Positions 1 to 7,766 of a stretch of 64,000 bases of DNA are shown in pieces; within the stretch, counting starts at the first letter, position 1; every line of letters starts with the position of its first letter. The notes beneath the pieces were generated by a model. It did no database searches. It was given only the letters and a program-made list of their open reading frames with translations, and was not told the origin of the DNA. Source of the DNA: Dyadobacter fermentans DSM 18053 (GTDB lineage Bacteria; Bacteroidota; Bacteroidia; Cytophagales; Spirosomataceae); assembly GCF_000023125.1 (NCBI RefSeq), contig NC_013037.1, positions 5,620,501 through 5,684,500 on the forward strand, read 5' to 3'. The position numbers and the translations under genes are program-made.

Positions 1-86
1 CCGCCAAAGATCTCGACTTCTTGGAAGCTGCGAGGTTGCGGGATGAATTGTTGCAGTTAAAGGCGCGGGTGCAGGAGCAGGGCTAG
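1..86 (+). CDS. uvrB: UvrABC system protein B, C-terminal end (partial)
   Basis: Only the last 27 codons are inside the window, in the frame that starts at base 3 and stops with TAG at 84-86. The residues read as a UVR domain (AKDLDFLEAARLRDELLQLK), the short coiled-coil at the C-terminus of UvrB through which it contacts UvrC during nucleotide excision repair. UvrC also carries a UVR motif, but internally, and here the stop follows directly, which favours UvrB. The last four bases overlap the end of the convergent toxin gene. The call rests on one short motif; the rest of the gene lies upstream of the window. Confidence 0.75.
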   Translation, partial: AKDLDFLEAARLRDELLQLKARVQEQG

Positions 87-385
87 GTATAAAACTTTTT
101 AGGATTGCGGCTGGTGTGAAAGATAGAGACAACGTGAATGATGCGTTTCTCTTCCATGGTCCGATAAGCGACAACAAACGGAAAAACCGGCAGTGGTGCA
201 AAACGGAAAACCCGACCATATCTTTGGGCGAACTTGTACGGATTGTCCGCAACAGAATTCAAGCAGCCTGATATTTCTGCGATAAATCTGTTGCCTAAGC
301 CGGTTTTTCGTTTTTCATACCATTCGTATGCTTCTTGAAGCTCGATTTCAGCAGTTTGCAGAATGAGAATATTATATTGAGCCAA
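83..385 (-). CDS. RelE/ParE-family toxin
   Basis: A 100-residue basic protein with the ParE/RelE outline: an N-terminal strand, the helix containing ELQEAYEWYEKR, the middle segment with NPYKFAQRYGRVFRF, and the C-terminal strands VVAYRTMEEKRIIHVVSIFHTSRNPKKF. Family members poison gyrase (ParE) or cleave mRNA (RelE); the AYEWYE helix and lack of an obvious RelE catalytic set make ParE more likely. The start is TTG at 385, because no ATG lies near the N-terminus and the protein aligns from there. It overlaps the end of the upstream antitoxin gene by 14 bases, the usual antitoxin-first coupled order. Its stop overlaps the convergent uvrB stop by four bases. Confidence 0.85.
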   Translation of the reverse strand: MAQYNILILQTAEIELQEAYEWYEKRKTGLGNRFIAEISGCLNSVADNPYKFAQRYGRVFRFAPLPVFPFVVAYRTMEEKRIIHVVSIFHTSRNPKKFYT

Positions 386-587
386 AGTCTTTTTTTATGT
401 CGTTCCAAGGGCGTGCTGATAACTCACCGTCCTCGAATGCAGCTAACCTTTTGACGAGCTCATCTAATCCTTCGCCACACAGCTTGAAATCTTTTTGCAG
501 GGTGCTATCAGCCTCATTTGTATTGGTCTTTTCAATATCCTTGACAAGATCGGCGAGCTGCTCCTGGGAAAGTTGTTGCGTATCCAT
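372..587 (-). CDS. Putative antitoxin of the ParE-type module
   Basis: A 71-residue acidic protein directly upstream of and overlapping the toxin gene. The ATG at 587 is preferred over an in-frame TTG at 608. The N-terminal part (TQQLSQEQLADLVKDIEKTN) is predicted helical; the C-terminal part (ELSARPWNDIKKDFGSI) resembles the toxin-wrapping tail of addiction-module components. No clear DNA-binding domain is visible, so how the operon is autoregulated is unknown. Its role is inferred mainly from position, size and charge. It could belong to one of the short antitoxin families known only from Bacteroidota. Confidence 0.65.
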   Translation of the reverse strand: MDTQQLSQEQLADLVKDIEKTNTNEADSTLQKDFKLCGEGLDELVKRLAAFEDGELSARPWNDIKKDFGSI

Positions 588-678
588 AAGATGGTGATTA
601 AGCTCCAAGATAGTTGGCGAAACTACATAAAGTTACTAAAAAATACGCGAACTAACCGGTTGGATGATCAGCCGGCAA

Positions 679-1212
679 TTACACAAGTTCCGAAGTGAGC
701 AGCTCCAACACCTCTTCCCAACTATTCACCCGCGTATGCTTATCAATTCCCCTGTTATGCCCGGCGGTGAACAGAATAGGCTTGCCTTTATGAAAATCCA
801 GGTTTTTTAAATGATCGTCAATGAGATAGTCGGTGTTGATCACGCTTTTGTCGCCGCAGAAAATGATATTTCGCCAGGTGATGCTTGGGAAATGCTCGGC
901 TAGCCAGTCGTACTTTTCGGGCAGGGAGTTGGGGAATTCCATAGCGGCCGACACGATGTACACTTCGTAGTTTTCCTGTAATTTGATAATTGCTTCCTGT
1001 GCGCCGGGCATTACAGGCGCGTTGCGGAAGAACCCTGGTTTGTAGAGCAGGCTCCGGGCCGCCAGCGGGTCGGGAAAGGCCTGGTCTTCCGGGATGCCAT
1101 GCATTGCCTCCTTCGTGACCGTTACGCCAAAAGCCTCGGCATACCAGTTGATCCAATTCGCTTCAATGTCGACGATGACATTGTCCATATCTACCGCAAT
1201 CGTCTTTTTCAT
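679..1212 (-). CDS. 5'(3')-deoxyribonucleotidase, HAD superfamily (NT5C-like)
   Basis: A 177-residue cytosolic HAD phosphatase of the 5'-nucleotidase C family, which dephosphorylates deoxyribonucleoside monophosphates and so trims dNTP pools. HAD motif I is VDMDN near the N-terminus (D8 nucleophile, D10 acid/base), motif II is IVSAAM, and the acidic motif is DYLIDD. The stretch FPDPLAARSLLYKPGFFRNAPVMPG is the typical small cap of this family. It is transcribed divergently from a DeoR-type regulator. A TACATTTG -7 element lies on its strand at 1246-1253, inside a set of phased TGCAA repeats, so control by the neighbour is plausible. Confidence 0.85.
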   Translation of the reverse strand: MKKTIAVDMDNVIVDIEANWINWYAEAFGVTVTKEAMHGIPEDQAFPDPLAARSLLYKPGFFRNAPVMPGAQEAIIKLQENYEVYIVSAAMEFPNSLPEKYDWLAEHFPSITWRNIIFCGDKSVINTDYLIDDHLKNLDFHKGKPILFTAGHNRGIDKHTRVNSWEEVLELLTSELV

Positions 1213-1228
1213 GATGAGTTAAATTCTA

Positions 1229-1277
1229 TTTGCAATTATTTGCAACAAATGTAATCCATTGGTGCAATATTTTGCAA
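1229..1277. promoter_or_regulatory. Phased TGCAA repeats in the divergent promoter region
   Basis: TGCAA occurs at 1231, 1241, 1263 and 1273, that is two pairs spaced 10 bases apart, with 22 bases between the pairs; a further TTTGCAAG lies at 1303-1310. Three of the four are TTTGCAA. All therefore lie on nearly the same face of the helix. They flank the -7 of the deoxyribonucleotidase gene and the probable -33 regions of both genes. DeoR-family proteins often bind direct repeats with near 10-base spacing, so this is a good candidate operator. Confidence 0.6.
1246..1253 (-). promoter_or_regulatory. -7 promoter element of the deoxyribonucleotidase gene
   Basis: On the minus strand the bases read TACATTTG, a full match to the Bacteroidota -7 consensus TAnnTTTG, about 34 bases upstream of the start codon at 1212. 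A TTG on the same strand about 21 bases further upstream, inside the TGCAA repeats, could serve as the -33 element. Confidence 0.6.
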
Positions 1278-1298
1278 TATTAAATTTAAAATGTTTGT

Positions 1299-1306
1299 TA
1301 AATTTG
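1299..1306 (+). promoter_or_regulatory. -7 promoter element of the DeoR-family gene
   Basis: TAAATTTG matches TAnnTTTG exactly. It lies downstream of the in-frame ATG at 1291, so that ATG is probably not translated and the ATG at 1327 is the likely start. Confidence 0.55.
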
Positions 1307-1326
1307 CAAGCATTAATCGGGATACC

Positions 1327-2076
1327 ATGTTAAAAGAAGAGCGATTTCAGATCATACTGAATCAGTTAGGGCACGAACAGAAAGTCTATCTGGGGCATTT
1401 GAGTACACTTTTGAATGTCTCGGAGGATACCGTGAGGAGGGATATCAAGGAGCTGGCGGACCAGGGACTGCTGAAATCGGTGCGGGGAGGAGCTGTGCCG
1501 CATTCCCCCGGGCCGCACCATTTCCGTGACCGGATGAAGTATGACAATGAACAGAAGCAAATTATCGCAACAAAAACGCTGCCGTTTCTCAAAGACGGCC
1601 AGGTGGTCATTTTCGACGGGGGTACATCTGCTTTGCTCATCGCTCAGATGCTACCCAAGGATCTCAAACTAACCGTCATTACGAACAGTTTTCCCATTGC
1701 CTCCATTCTGGAAGAGCACGAGCACGTGGATGTGCTTTTTGCCGGCGGCCGTTTGTTGAAGGATTCTTTCGTTACCATTGGCAATGATTGCATTCAGTTT
1801 TTCAAGAAGTTCAGGGCGGATATTTGCCTGCTCGGTATTTGCAGCATCCACGCGGACCTGGGTGTAACAGGCCCCGATTTTGAAGAAAGTGAAGTAAAAC
1901 GCACGATGATCGAATCTTCCAAAGAGGTAATCGCCCTGGCGACGACCGAAAAGCTGGGCACAGCGGAAGCCTATTATGTTTGTCCGACGGAACGTTTATC
2001 GACGATCATCACCGACAAGGAGCCTGAAAGCAGCGCATTCGATATTTACAGAAAACTGGGGATCAGCATGGCCTGA
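1327..2076 (+). CDS. DeoR/GlpR-family transcriptional regulator
   Basis: A 249-residue regulator. Residues 1-60 form the DeoR-type winged helix-turn-helix (LNVSEDTVRRDIKELADQG followed by VRGGA). The rest is the DeoRC sugar-phosphate sensor, with FDGGTSALLIAQ, TNSFPIA, FAGGR and the LGICSIHADLGVTGPDFEE loop typical of the phosphosugar-binding site. Such proteins usually repress genes of sugar or nucleoside metabolism until a phosphorylated intermediate binds. The start at 1327 is chosen over 1291 because a -7 promoter element overlaps the earlier one. The divergent deoxyribonucleotidase and the phased repeats between them suggest local control and autoregulation. The ligand cannot be told from sequence. 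Confidence 0.88.
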   Translation: MLKEERFQIILNQLGHEQKVYLGHLSTLLNVSEDTVRRDIKELADQGLLKSVRGGAVPHSPGPHHFRDRMKYDNEQKQIIATKTLPFLKDGQVVIFDGGTSALLIAQMLPKDLKLTVITNSFPIASILEEHEHVDVLFAGGRLLKDSFVTIGNDCIQFFKKFRADICLLGICSIHADLGVTGPDFEESEVKRTMIESSKEVIALATTEKLGTAEAYYVCPTERLSTIITDKEPESSAFDIYRKLGISMA

Positions 2077-2090
2077 CCCCCGGGATTTCG

Positions 2091-2240
2091 TTATTTTTTG
2101 GTAGTTTCTTCAATTTTAAAAAAAGTGTCGTCAATGCTCTTCGAATCGTGGTTGATTGCATTCGAAAACCCGAGCATAAACGAGATCGCGATCCGCAGAA
2201 GCCATTTCCGCAGAAAGAAAAGCGTTCGTTTGATTCCCAT
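2091..2240 (-). CDS. Possible 49-residue peptide with hydrophobic N-terminus
   Basis: A short minus-strand frame starts with ATG at 2240 and ends with TAA at 2091-2093. It encodes a basic start (MGIKRTLFFLRKWLLR), a hydrophobic stretch (IAISFMLGFSNAI) and a polar tail (NHDSKSIDDTFFKIEETTKK), which could be a small inner-membrane or exported peptide. No family is recognised. It lies convergent to the DeoR-type gene. The hydrophobic-then-charged layout is the only support, so it may not be translated. Confidence 0.3.
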   Translation of the reverse strand: MGIKRTLFFLRKWLLRIAISFMLGFSNAINHDSKSIDDTFFKIEETTKK

Positions 2241-2342
2241 TATCCATTCGGTTTATGTCAAGAAGCGTTGGGGCGGGCATAGCACGGCCCGTATGTGCTT
2301 TGGCGCACCGTTACAAGGCATCGGCGAAATGCAGAATGCCGG

Positions 2343-2711
2343 TTAGGAATGGAAAATGAATAGATCGTCGCAGGCATGCGTGCGGCTGCGGAAATGCTGG
2401 TTTTGTATATGAAAGCGGCTAAGCGTAGGACGAAAGCTGAATGCCGGATTGTTACCGGCCGCATTGCTTAGCGAGGTTGAAAGGCATTTAAAAATGTGCA
2501 ATTGTACATTCCTGAAATGAGCAGATTGCGTTTTTTGATTATCAGAGGGTGTAGAATGTTTAAAACTGAAAAGCTCCCGACTACCATAATGTTGGCGCTC
2601 GGATACCTGCTCAACGCGGTAACGATCAACTGGGACAGCGTCTCGGAAATGCAGGACGCTGACGGACAGCACCGTCAGAAACAGCCATTTCAATAAATAA
2701 TGTCCTCTCAT
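2343..2711 (-). CDS. Unrecognised frame, possible exported peptide
   Basis: A 122-codon minus-strand frame upstream of the 49-residue frame. Only its first 25 residues look protein-like: a basic start, then LLKWLFLTVLSVSVLHF, similar in layout to the neighbouring short frame (both contain a KWL followed by a hydrophobic run). The remainder is rich in Ser, His, Asn and Phe and looks like non-coding translation. Either a shorter gene has decayed here or the frame is chance. The rest of 2077-2727 shows nothing else that can be supported. Confidence 0.2.
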   Translation of the reverse strand: MRGHYLLKWLFLTVLSVSVLHFRDAVPVDRYRVEQVSERQHYGSRELFSFKHSTPSDNQKTQSAHFRNVQLHIFKCLSTSLSNAAGNNPAFSFRPTLSRFHIQNQHFRSRTHACDDLFIFHS

Positions 2712-2727
2712 AACCGCATTGTTTTAA

Positions 2728-3507
2728 CTATTTGGGAGCCATCCGGATTGCTCCGTCCAAGCGGATCACCTCGCCGTTCAGCATCGGGTTTTCCACAATA
2801 GATTTGGCCAGTAATGCATATTCAGAAGGCTTTCCCAGCCGGGATGGAAATGGAATCTGCTGCCCCAATGAAGCGCGCGCTTCTTCGGGCAGGCCCATGA
2901 GCAGCGGCGTTTCGAACAGCCCCGGCGCAATCGCCATCACCCGAATGCCGGATTTCGCGAGGTCTCGCGCCACCGGCAGCGTCATACTCACAATGCCGCC
3001 TTTGCTGGCAGCATAGGCAACCTGGCCCATTTGGCCGTCATAAGCCGCTACGGAAGCCGTATTAATGATCACACCACGCTCACCTTCCGCATTCGGCTCG
3101 TTCTTTTCCATCGCAAAAGCCGCCAGTCGCATCACATTAAATGTGCCCATCAGGTTAATGCGGATGGTTTTTTCAAAAAGCTCAAAAGCATGCGGCCCAT
3201 AAATGCCATCCGCTTTCCCCACGATCTTTCGCGCCGGCGCGATGCCCGCACAGTTCACCACAATCTGAATGCTGCCAAAAGTTAGCAATGCAGCATCCAA
3301 AGCGAGTTGGACTTCGCTTTCGCTGGTAACGTCGGTTTTGATGAATTTGATTTGATCCGGGAATTGGCTTTCCAGTGCCTGTCCGGCTGCTTCGTTGAGG
3401 TCAAGGATGACCACTTTTGACCCTTGACTTACAAATAATCGCGCAGTCGCTTCGCCAAGGCCGGAGGCGCCTCCGGTGATGAGGGATGTGGAGGTAGATA
3501 GTTGCAT
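2728..3507 (-). CDS. Short-chain dehydrogenase (3-hydroxyacyl-CoA dehydrogenase type 2-like)
   Basis: A 259-residue classical SDR. It shows the Rossmann TGGASGLGEATA motif, an Asp after beta-2 (VILDLN) that favours NAD over NADP, NCAGIAPA, the catalytic Ser in IINTASVAAYDGQMGQ and YAASKGG with catalytic Tyr and Lys. The insertion around KADGIYGPHAFELFEKTIRIN and the ending GEVIRLDGAIRM are characteristic of the 17-beta-HSD10 / 3-hydroxy-2-methylbutyryl-CoA dehydrogenase group, which acts in fatty-acid and isoleucine breakdown. It is the last gene of the minus-strand run from ileS, starting seven bases after the preceding small gene ends. Confidence 0.85.
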   Translation of the reverse strand: MQLSTSTSLITGGASGLGEATARLFVSQGSKVVILDLNEAAGQALESQFPDQIKFIKTDVTSESEVQLALDAALLTFGSIQIVVNCAGIAPARKIVGKADGIYGPHAFELFEKTIRINLMGTFNVMRLAAFAMEKNEPNAEGERGVIINTASVAAYDGQMGQVAYAASKGGIVSMTLPVARDLAKSGIRVMAIAPGLFETPLLMGLPEEARASLGQQIPFPSRLGKPSEYALLAKSIVENPMLNGEVIRLDGAIRMAPK

Positions 3508-3513
3508 AGGAAG

Positions 3514-3687
3514 CTATTCCCCTCTTAACAGATGCTCGGGAATGGGGCTTTCTTCGAGTATTTTGCGTGCCCGCTCGATTTTTGCTTTTACCAGCGGATG
3601 GTTGGATAAATCTGGCAAAGAATTATCGATTGTCTTGCAAGGCGATAAGTTTGCAGGAATATGTAGTTTCTTTTCCAGGACTTTCAT
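3514..3687 (-). CDS. Small 57-residue protein paired with DUF6934
   Basis: Start ATG is at 3687 and stop TAG at 3514-3516. The protein is mixed-charge: an N-terminal segment (MKVLEKKLHIPANLSPCKT) and a helical C-terminus (HPLVKAKIERARKILEESPI). No domain is recognised. It lies 30 bases after the DUF6934 gene and six bases before the SDR gene, so it belongs to the ileS run. A similarly sized gene follows a DUF6934 remnant at 57.6-57.9 kb, which argues that the two-gene order is conserved. A role as the small partner of a toxin-antitoxin-like pair is conjecture. Confidence 0.6.
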   Translation of the reverse strand: MKVLEKKLHIPANLSPCKTIDNSLPDLSNHPLVKAKIERARKILEESPIPEHLLRGE

Positions 3688-3717
3688 TTTTCCACTAGCT
3701 TGTTTTTACTAATCTAG

Positions 3718-4158
3718 TTACTTTCTTGCTATCAAAAAACTTTCATAGGATTGATTTGGTTCAAAAACACGCCATCTTGCGTGTTGATAGCCCAATATGA
3801 TGAGTTGACGCTTGACGTCATCTCCAATCTTATTAATGGCAATTTGGTAGAGACGGTTTCTTGAACGACTATTACCAGTGATAATAATATTGCTTTTTGG
3901 AAATTGGGAAAGATGATCCAAAACCACAGCCAGCACCGTTGCAAGGACTTCCGGCATGTCACCGTTGTCTGTGATTGAATCATCAACATAATCTTGCGTT
4001 ACCGGATCAAAATCCAGCAACGCAAGATTGTATATACCAGGTGCCATCTGGGCGAGTTCTATCGCTTTGTCAATGGTGCCGCGCTTACCCACACTTTGGA
4101 ACTTAAAGTGACCGGTCGCCTCATTGGCTGTGTATGGATAAGCCTGATATTGCTTCAT
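3718..4158 (-). CDS. DUF6934 family protein
   Basis: A 146-residue protein of a Bacteroidota-restricted family without known function. It opens with YPYTANEATGHFKFQSVGKRG, continues with NLALLDFDP, has a long helix (MPEVLATVLAVVLDHLSQFP), then IIITGNSRSRNRLYQIAINK and the closing FEPNQSYESFLIARK. Its start codon shares one base with the ileS stop (TGATG), so translation is probably coupled to ileS. A decayed copy at 57749-57904 ends with the same FEPNQSY. Family recognition is from memory of the pattern, so the DUF number should be treated as likely rather than certain. Confidence 0.7.
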   Translation of the reverse strand: MKQYQAYPYTANEATGHFKFQSVGKRGTIDKAIELAQMAPGIYNLALLDFDPVTQDYVDDSITDNGDMPEVLATVLAVVLDHLSQFPKSNIIITGNSRSRNRLYQIAINKIGDDVKRQLIILGYQHARWRVFEPNQSYESFLIARK

Positions 4159-7100
4159 CAGCCAACCACCTCAATCTTCACCTTCAACAAAAACTCATCC
4201 ATCTCAATTTCCGTCGCTTCGCCATTCAGGTCGCCTACGAGGTTGAGGTCCAGGGCTTGTACTTCCTGGCAGATGTAATCTTTGTTGGCGGTTACTGCGC
4301 TGGCGAGCAGGCCGTCGTTGTTTTGTAAGGTAATGCGGATCTTGTCAGTCACTTCGAAGCCGCTGTCCTTGCGCAGGTTCTGCACGCGGTTCACGAAATC
4401 GCGGGCGATGCCTTCAAGGCGCAGGTCTTCGGTCACGGTGATGTCGAGGGCGACCGTAAGGCCGTTTTCACTCGCTACGAGCCATCCTGGCACGTCTTCT
4501 GCGATGATTTCCACATCGGTCAATGCGATTTCGATCGGGCCGCTGGCTGCGGTGAGCGTAATGGCGCTGCTGGCTTCGATTTCGCGGATCTGCGTTTCGT
4601 CCATCGCGGAAATGGCGGCCGCTACCTCCTTCATTTTCGGTCCAAATTTCGGGCCGAGCGTTTTGAAGTTAGGTTTGATTTTCTTTTTCAGAATACCGCT
4701 GTCGTCGTGCACGAACTCGATGTTTTTCACATTTACCTCGGAAAGGATAATGTAAGCCACCTGCTCGATCTGACGCTTGGTTTTGTCACTCAAAACCGGG
4801 ATCAGGATTTTGGACAATGGCTGACGGACTTTCAGCTTATGCCCCTTCCGGATCGAGTGAACAAGTGAGCTGATACGCTGCGCGAGCTCCATTGCCTCTT
4901 CCAGATCGGTATCCACCACTTCCGCCTCGATTTTTGGCCAGTAAGTCAAATGCACTGAGTCATATTTAAATGGCGCATTGTGCTGGATCGAAGCTTCGCG
5001 GTCGCTGTCTGTCAGGTTTTTGTATAACCATTCACCGAAGAACGGCGCAATGGGCGACATGAGTTGTGAAACAGTTACCAAACAATGGTGCAAAGTCTCA
5101 TAAGCAGCCGCTTTATCCTCTGTCAGGCCAGCGCCTTGTTCAGCCGAGGGATTCCAGAAACGGCGGCGGTTGAGGCGGATGTACCAGTTGGAAAGCTGGT
5201 CTGTCACGAAATCCTGCACGAGGCGGCCCGCTTTGGTGGGGTTGTAGTCGTCGAATTGCTCACCTACTTCCTTAATCAATGTATTCAGTTTGGACAAAAT
5301 CCACCGGTCGAGCTCGGTGCGCTTTTCGATCGGCACGGAGTTCGCTTCGTGGAACTCGTAACCATCGAGATTGGCATACAATGCAAAGAAATTATAAGTA
5401 TTCACAAGCGTTCCGAAGAACTTGCGCTGCACTTCTCCGATGCCGTCGATGTTAAATTTCAGGTTATCCCAAGGCTCTGCATTGGTGATCATGTACCAGC
5501 GCGTCGCGTCCGGGCCGTACTGCGCCAATGTCGCAAACGGGTCCACCGCATTGCCAAGGCGTTTCGACATTTTGTTGCCATTCTTGTCGAGCACCAAACC
5601 AGTTGAAACTACATTTTTGAATGCAACAGAATCAAACAGCATTCCTGCAATGGCGTGCAATGTGAAGAACCAGCCGCGGGTTTGGTCTACACCTTCCGAA
5701 ATAAAATCGGCAGGATAAGCCTTGTCGAAGATTTCCTGGTTTTCAAACGGGTAATGCCATTGCGCATAAGGCATCGCGCCAGAGTCGAACCATACGTCGA
5801 TCAGGTCTGGTTCGCGGTGCATGATGTGGCCGGTTTTACCTATCAATACTACATCATCCACGTACGGACGGTGCAGGTCGTAGTCGCCATGTTCCAGTTT
5901 TTGCAGGTATTCCGAGTTGTGCAATGCCTGCTCGCGGGTGAGGTGACCGGAGATAATGGCCTCTTCAAGCAAATCTTTCAGCTCTTCGATAGACCCAACG
6001 CACACTTCATCACCGTAATCGTTCCGCCAGATCGGCAGCGGCGTTCCCCAGTAGCGCGAGCGCGAGAGGTTCCAGTCCACCAGGTTTTCGAGCCAGTTGC
6101 CGAAGCGGCCGGTACCGGTGCTTTCGGGTTTCCAGTTGATGCTTTTGTTGAGCTCTACCAAACGGTCCTTTACCGCTGTGGTGCGTATAAACCAGCTATC
6201 CAGCGGATAGTAAAGCACCGGCTTGTCGGTACGCCAGCAATGCGGGTACGGGTGCTCGTATTTTTCTACTTTAAATGCCTTGCCTTCTTCTTTGAGCTTA
6301 ATAGCGATGAGCACGTCGGTAGGGCGGAACTCGGGATCTTCCTGCTCGGCCTGCGAGTAGTATTCAGGTTTTACAAAACGGCCTGCATAATCCGTGATCT
6401 CTTTTACAAATCGTCCCTGGCGATCTACAATCGGCACTTCTTTGCCAATTTCGTCCTTCACCATGATGGCCGGGATGCCGTTTGCCTGCGCTACCCGGAA
6501 GTCGTCCGCACCGAAAGTAGGGGAGGTGTGCACCACGCCGGTACCGTCTTCGGTGGTCACAAAGTCGCCGAGGATTACTCGGAATGCGGGTGTTTCTGGC
6601 TGAATGTAAGGAAGCAGCTGCTCATACTCAATGCCTTCCAGGTCTTTGCCTTTGAACTCATTTACGACAGTCCACGGAAGCACCTTTTTGTCGCTGGCCG
6701 CATAGCCGTCGAAATCGCCGTCGTGGCCTTTTTCGGAGAAATATTTACCTACCAGATCCTTTGCGAGCACTACCTGTACCGGCTCATGCGTGTAAGGATT
6801 GAAGGTTTTTACCAATACATAATCAATATTGCCGCCCACGGTGAGCGCGGAGTTCGCGGGAAGCGTCCACGGCGTGGTGGTCCAGGCGAGAATGCGGATG
6901 TCCTCATCTGCGGAAACGGCCAATGCAGGCCATTTCGCCGCTTCTTTCACCTTGAACATCGCCACGATGGTCGTGTCCTTCACGTCTTTGTACGTCCCGG
7001 GCATGTTCAGCTCGTGTGACGAAAGACCCGTTCCAGCCGCCGGTGAATAAGGCTGGATTGTGTAGCCTTTGTATAGCAAGCCTTTGTCATACAGCTTTTT

Positions 7101-7589
7101 AAGCAGGTTCCAGAGGCTTTCAATGTATTCGCTTTTGTAGGTAATGTAAGGATCGTCGAGATCGACCCAATAGCCCATTTTTTCGGTCAGGTCATTCCAT
7201 TGGTCGGTGAATTTCATCACCGTCTGGCGGCATTTTTCGTTGTAATCCGCTACCGAGATCTTCTTACCGATATCGTCCTTGATAATGCCGAGTTCCTTCT
7301 CCACTTGCAGCTCCACCGGCAATCCGTGCGTGTCCCAGCCGCCCTTGCGCTTCACCTGGAAGCCTTGCAGCGTTTTATACCGACAGAAAATATCCTTGAT
7401 CGCCCGGGCCATTACGTGGTGAATGCCCGGCGTTCCGTTTGCCGACGGCGGCCCTTCGAAAAATGTGAAAGTCGGCGCGCCCTCGCGGGTTTCAACCGAC
7501 GCTTCAAAGATCCTTTTGTCCTTCCAGAATTTCAGTACTTCGTCACCGATTTGCGGGTAACTCAGATTTTTATACTCGTTGTATTTCAT
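4158..7589 (-). CDS. ileS: Isoleucyl-tRNA synthetase
   Basis: A 1143-residue class Ia aminoacyl-tRNA synthetase that charges tRNA-Ile and edits Val-tRNA-Ile. Visible are the HIGH-type signature GIHH at about residues 55-58, the CP1 editing domain with GTGVVHTSPTFGADDF, DVWFDSGAMPYAQWHYP, the KMSKR loop near 673-677, and the C-terminal anticodon-binding region. The length fits the long, eukaryote-like IleRS form common in Bacteroidota. ATG at 7589 is preferred to the GTG at 7610. A -7 element lies at 7671-7678 on the same strand. The gene heads a run into DUF6934, a small protein and an SDR. Confidence 0.97.
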   Translation of the reverse strand: MKYNEYKNLSYPQIGDEVLKFWKDKRIFEASVETREGAPTFTFFEGPPSANGTPGIHHVMARAIKDIFCRYKTLQGFQVKRKGGWDTHGLPVELQVEKELGIIKDDIGKKISVADYNEKCRQTVMKFTDQWNDLTEKMGYWVDLDDPYITYKSEYIESLWNLLKKLYDKGLLYKGYTIQPYSPAAGTGLSSHELNMPGTYKDVKDTTIVAMFKVKEAAKWPALAVSADEDIRILAWTTTPWTLPANSALTVGGNIDYVLVKTFNPYTHEPVQVVLAKDLVGKYFSEKGHDGDFDGYAASDKKVLPWTVVNEFKGKDLEGIEYEQLLPYIQPETPAFRVILGDFVTTEDGTGVVHTSPTFGADDFRVAQANGIPAIMVKDEIGKEVPIVDRQGRFVKEITDYAGRFVKPEYYSQAEQEDPEFRPTDVLIAIKLKEEGKAFKVEKYEHPYPHCWRTDKPVLYYPLDSWFIRTTAVKDRLVELNKSINWKPESTGTGRFGNWLENLVDWNLSRSRYWGTPLPIWRNDYGDEVCVGSIEELKDLLEEAIISGHLTREQALHNSEYLQKLEHGDYDLHRPYVDDVVLIGKTGHIMHREPDLIDVWFDSGAMPYAQWHYPFENQEIFDKAYPADFISEGVDQTRGWFFTLHAIAGMLFDSVAFKNVVSTGLVLDKNGNKMSKRLGNAVDPFATLAQYGPDATRWYMITNAEPWDNLKFNIDGIGEVQRKFFGTLVNTYNFFALYANLDGYEFHEANSVPIEKRTELDRWILSKLNTLIKEVGEQFDDYNPTKAGRLVQDFVTDQLSNWYIRLNRRRFWNPSAEQGAGLTEDKAAAYETLHHCLVTVSQLMSPIAPFFGEWLYKNLTDSDREASIQHNAPFKYDSVHLTYWPKIEAEVVDTDLEEAMELAQRISSLVHSIRKGHKLKVRQPLSKILIPVLSDKTKRQIEQVAYIILSEVNVKNIEFVHDDSGILKKKIKPNFKTLGPKFGPKMKEVAAAISAMDETQIREIEASSAITLTAASGPIEIALTDVEIIAEDVPGWLVASENGLTVALDITVTEDLRLEGIARDFVNRVQNLRKDSGFEVTDKIRITLQNNDGLLASAVTANKDYICQEVQALDLNLVGDLNGEATEIEMDEFLLKVKIEVVG

Positions 7590-7670
7590 ATAAGTAGTAG
7601 CGTCCGGCACTCGCCGTGGCCGATCAATGTAAATAGCACTATTTATAACCCTCTCCGGATTTTAAGAGTG

Positions 7671-7678
7671 CAAAATTA
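7671..7678 (-). promoter_or_regulatory. -7 promoter element of ileS
   Basis: The minus strand reads TAATTTTG, a full TAnnTTTG match, about 80 bases upstream of the chosen ileS start. No clear -33 TTTG is present at the usual distance. Confidence 0.5.
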
Positions 7679-7766
7679 CGATTTTTTTTCCGCTAAAAGG
7701 ATGTGCGCTTTTGAATGAATCTGGGAGAGATTGTATTATTTTGGTACTTCAACCATCAATCATAAA

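Noticed and set aside
5655..7019. A 454-codon plus-strand open frame antisense to ileS
   Set aside because: It lies wholly within ileS, has no recognisable domain, and reads as the complement of a conserved synthetase frame; long antisense frames are common in GC-rich codon usage.
7590..7766. T-box or other riboswitch before ileS
   Set aside because: The leader is short, there is no specifier or T-box consensus, and these are not expected in Bacteroidota.
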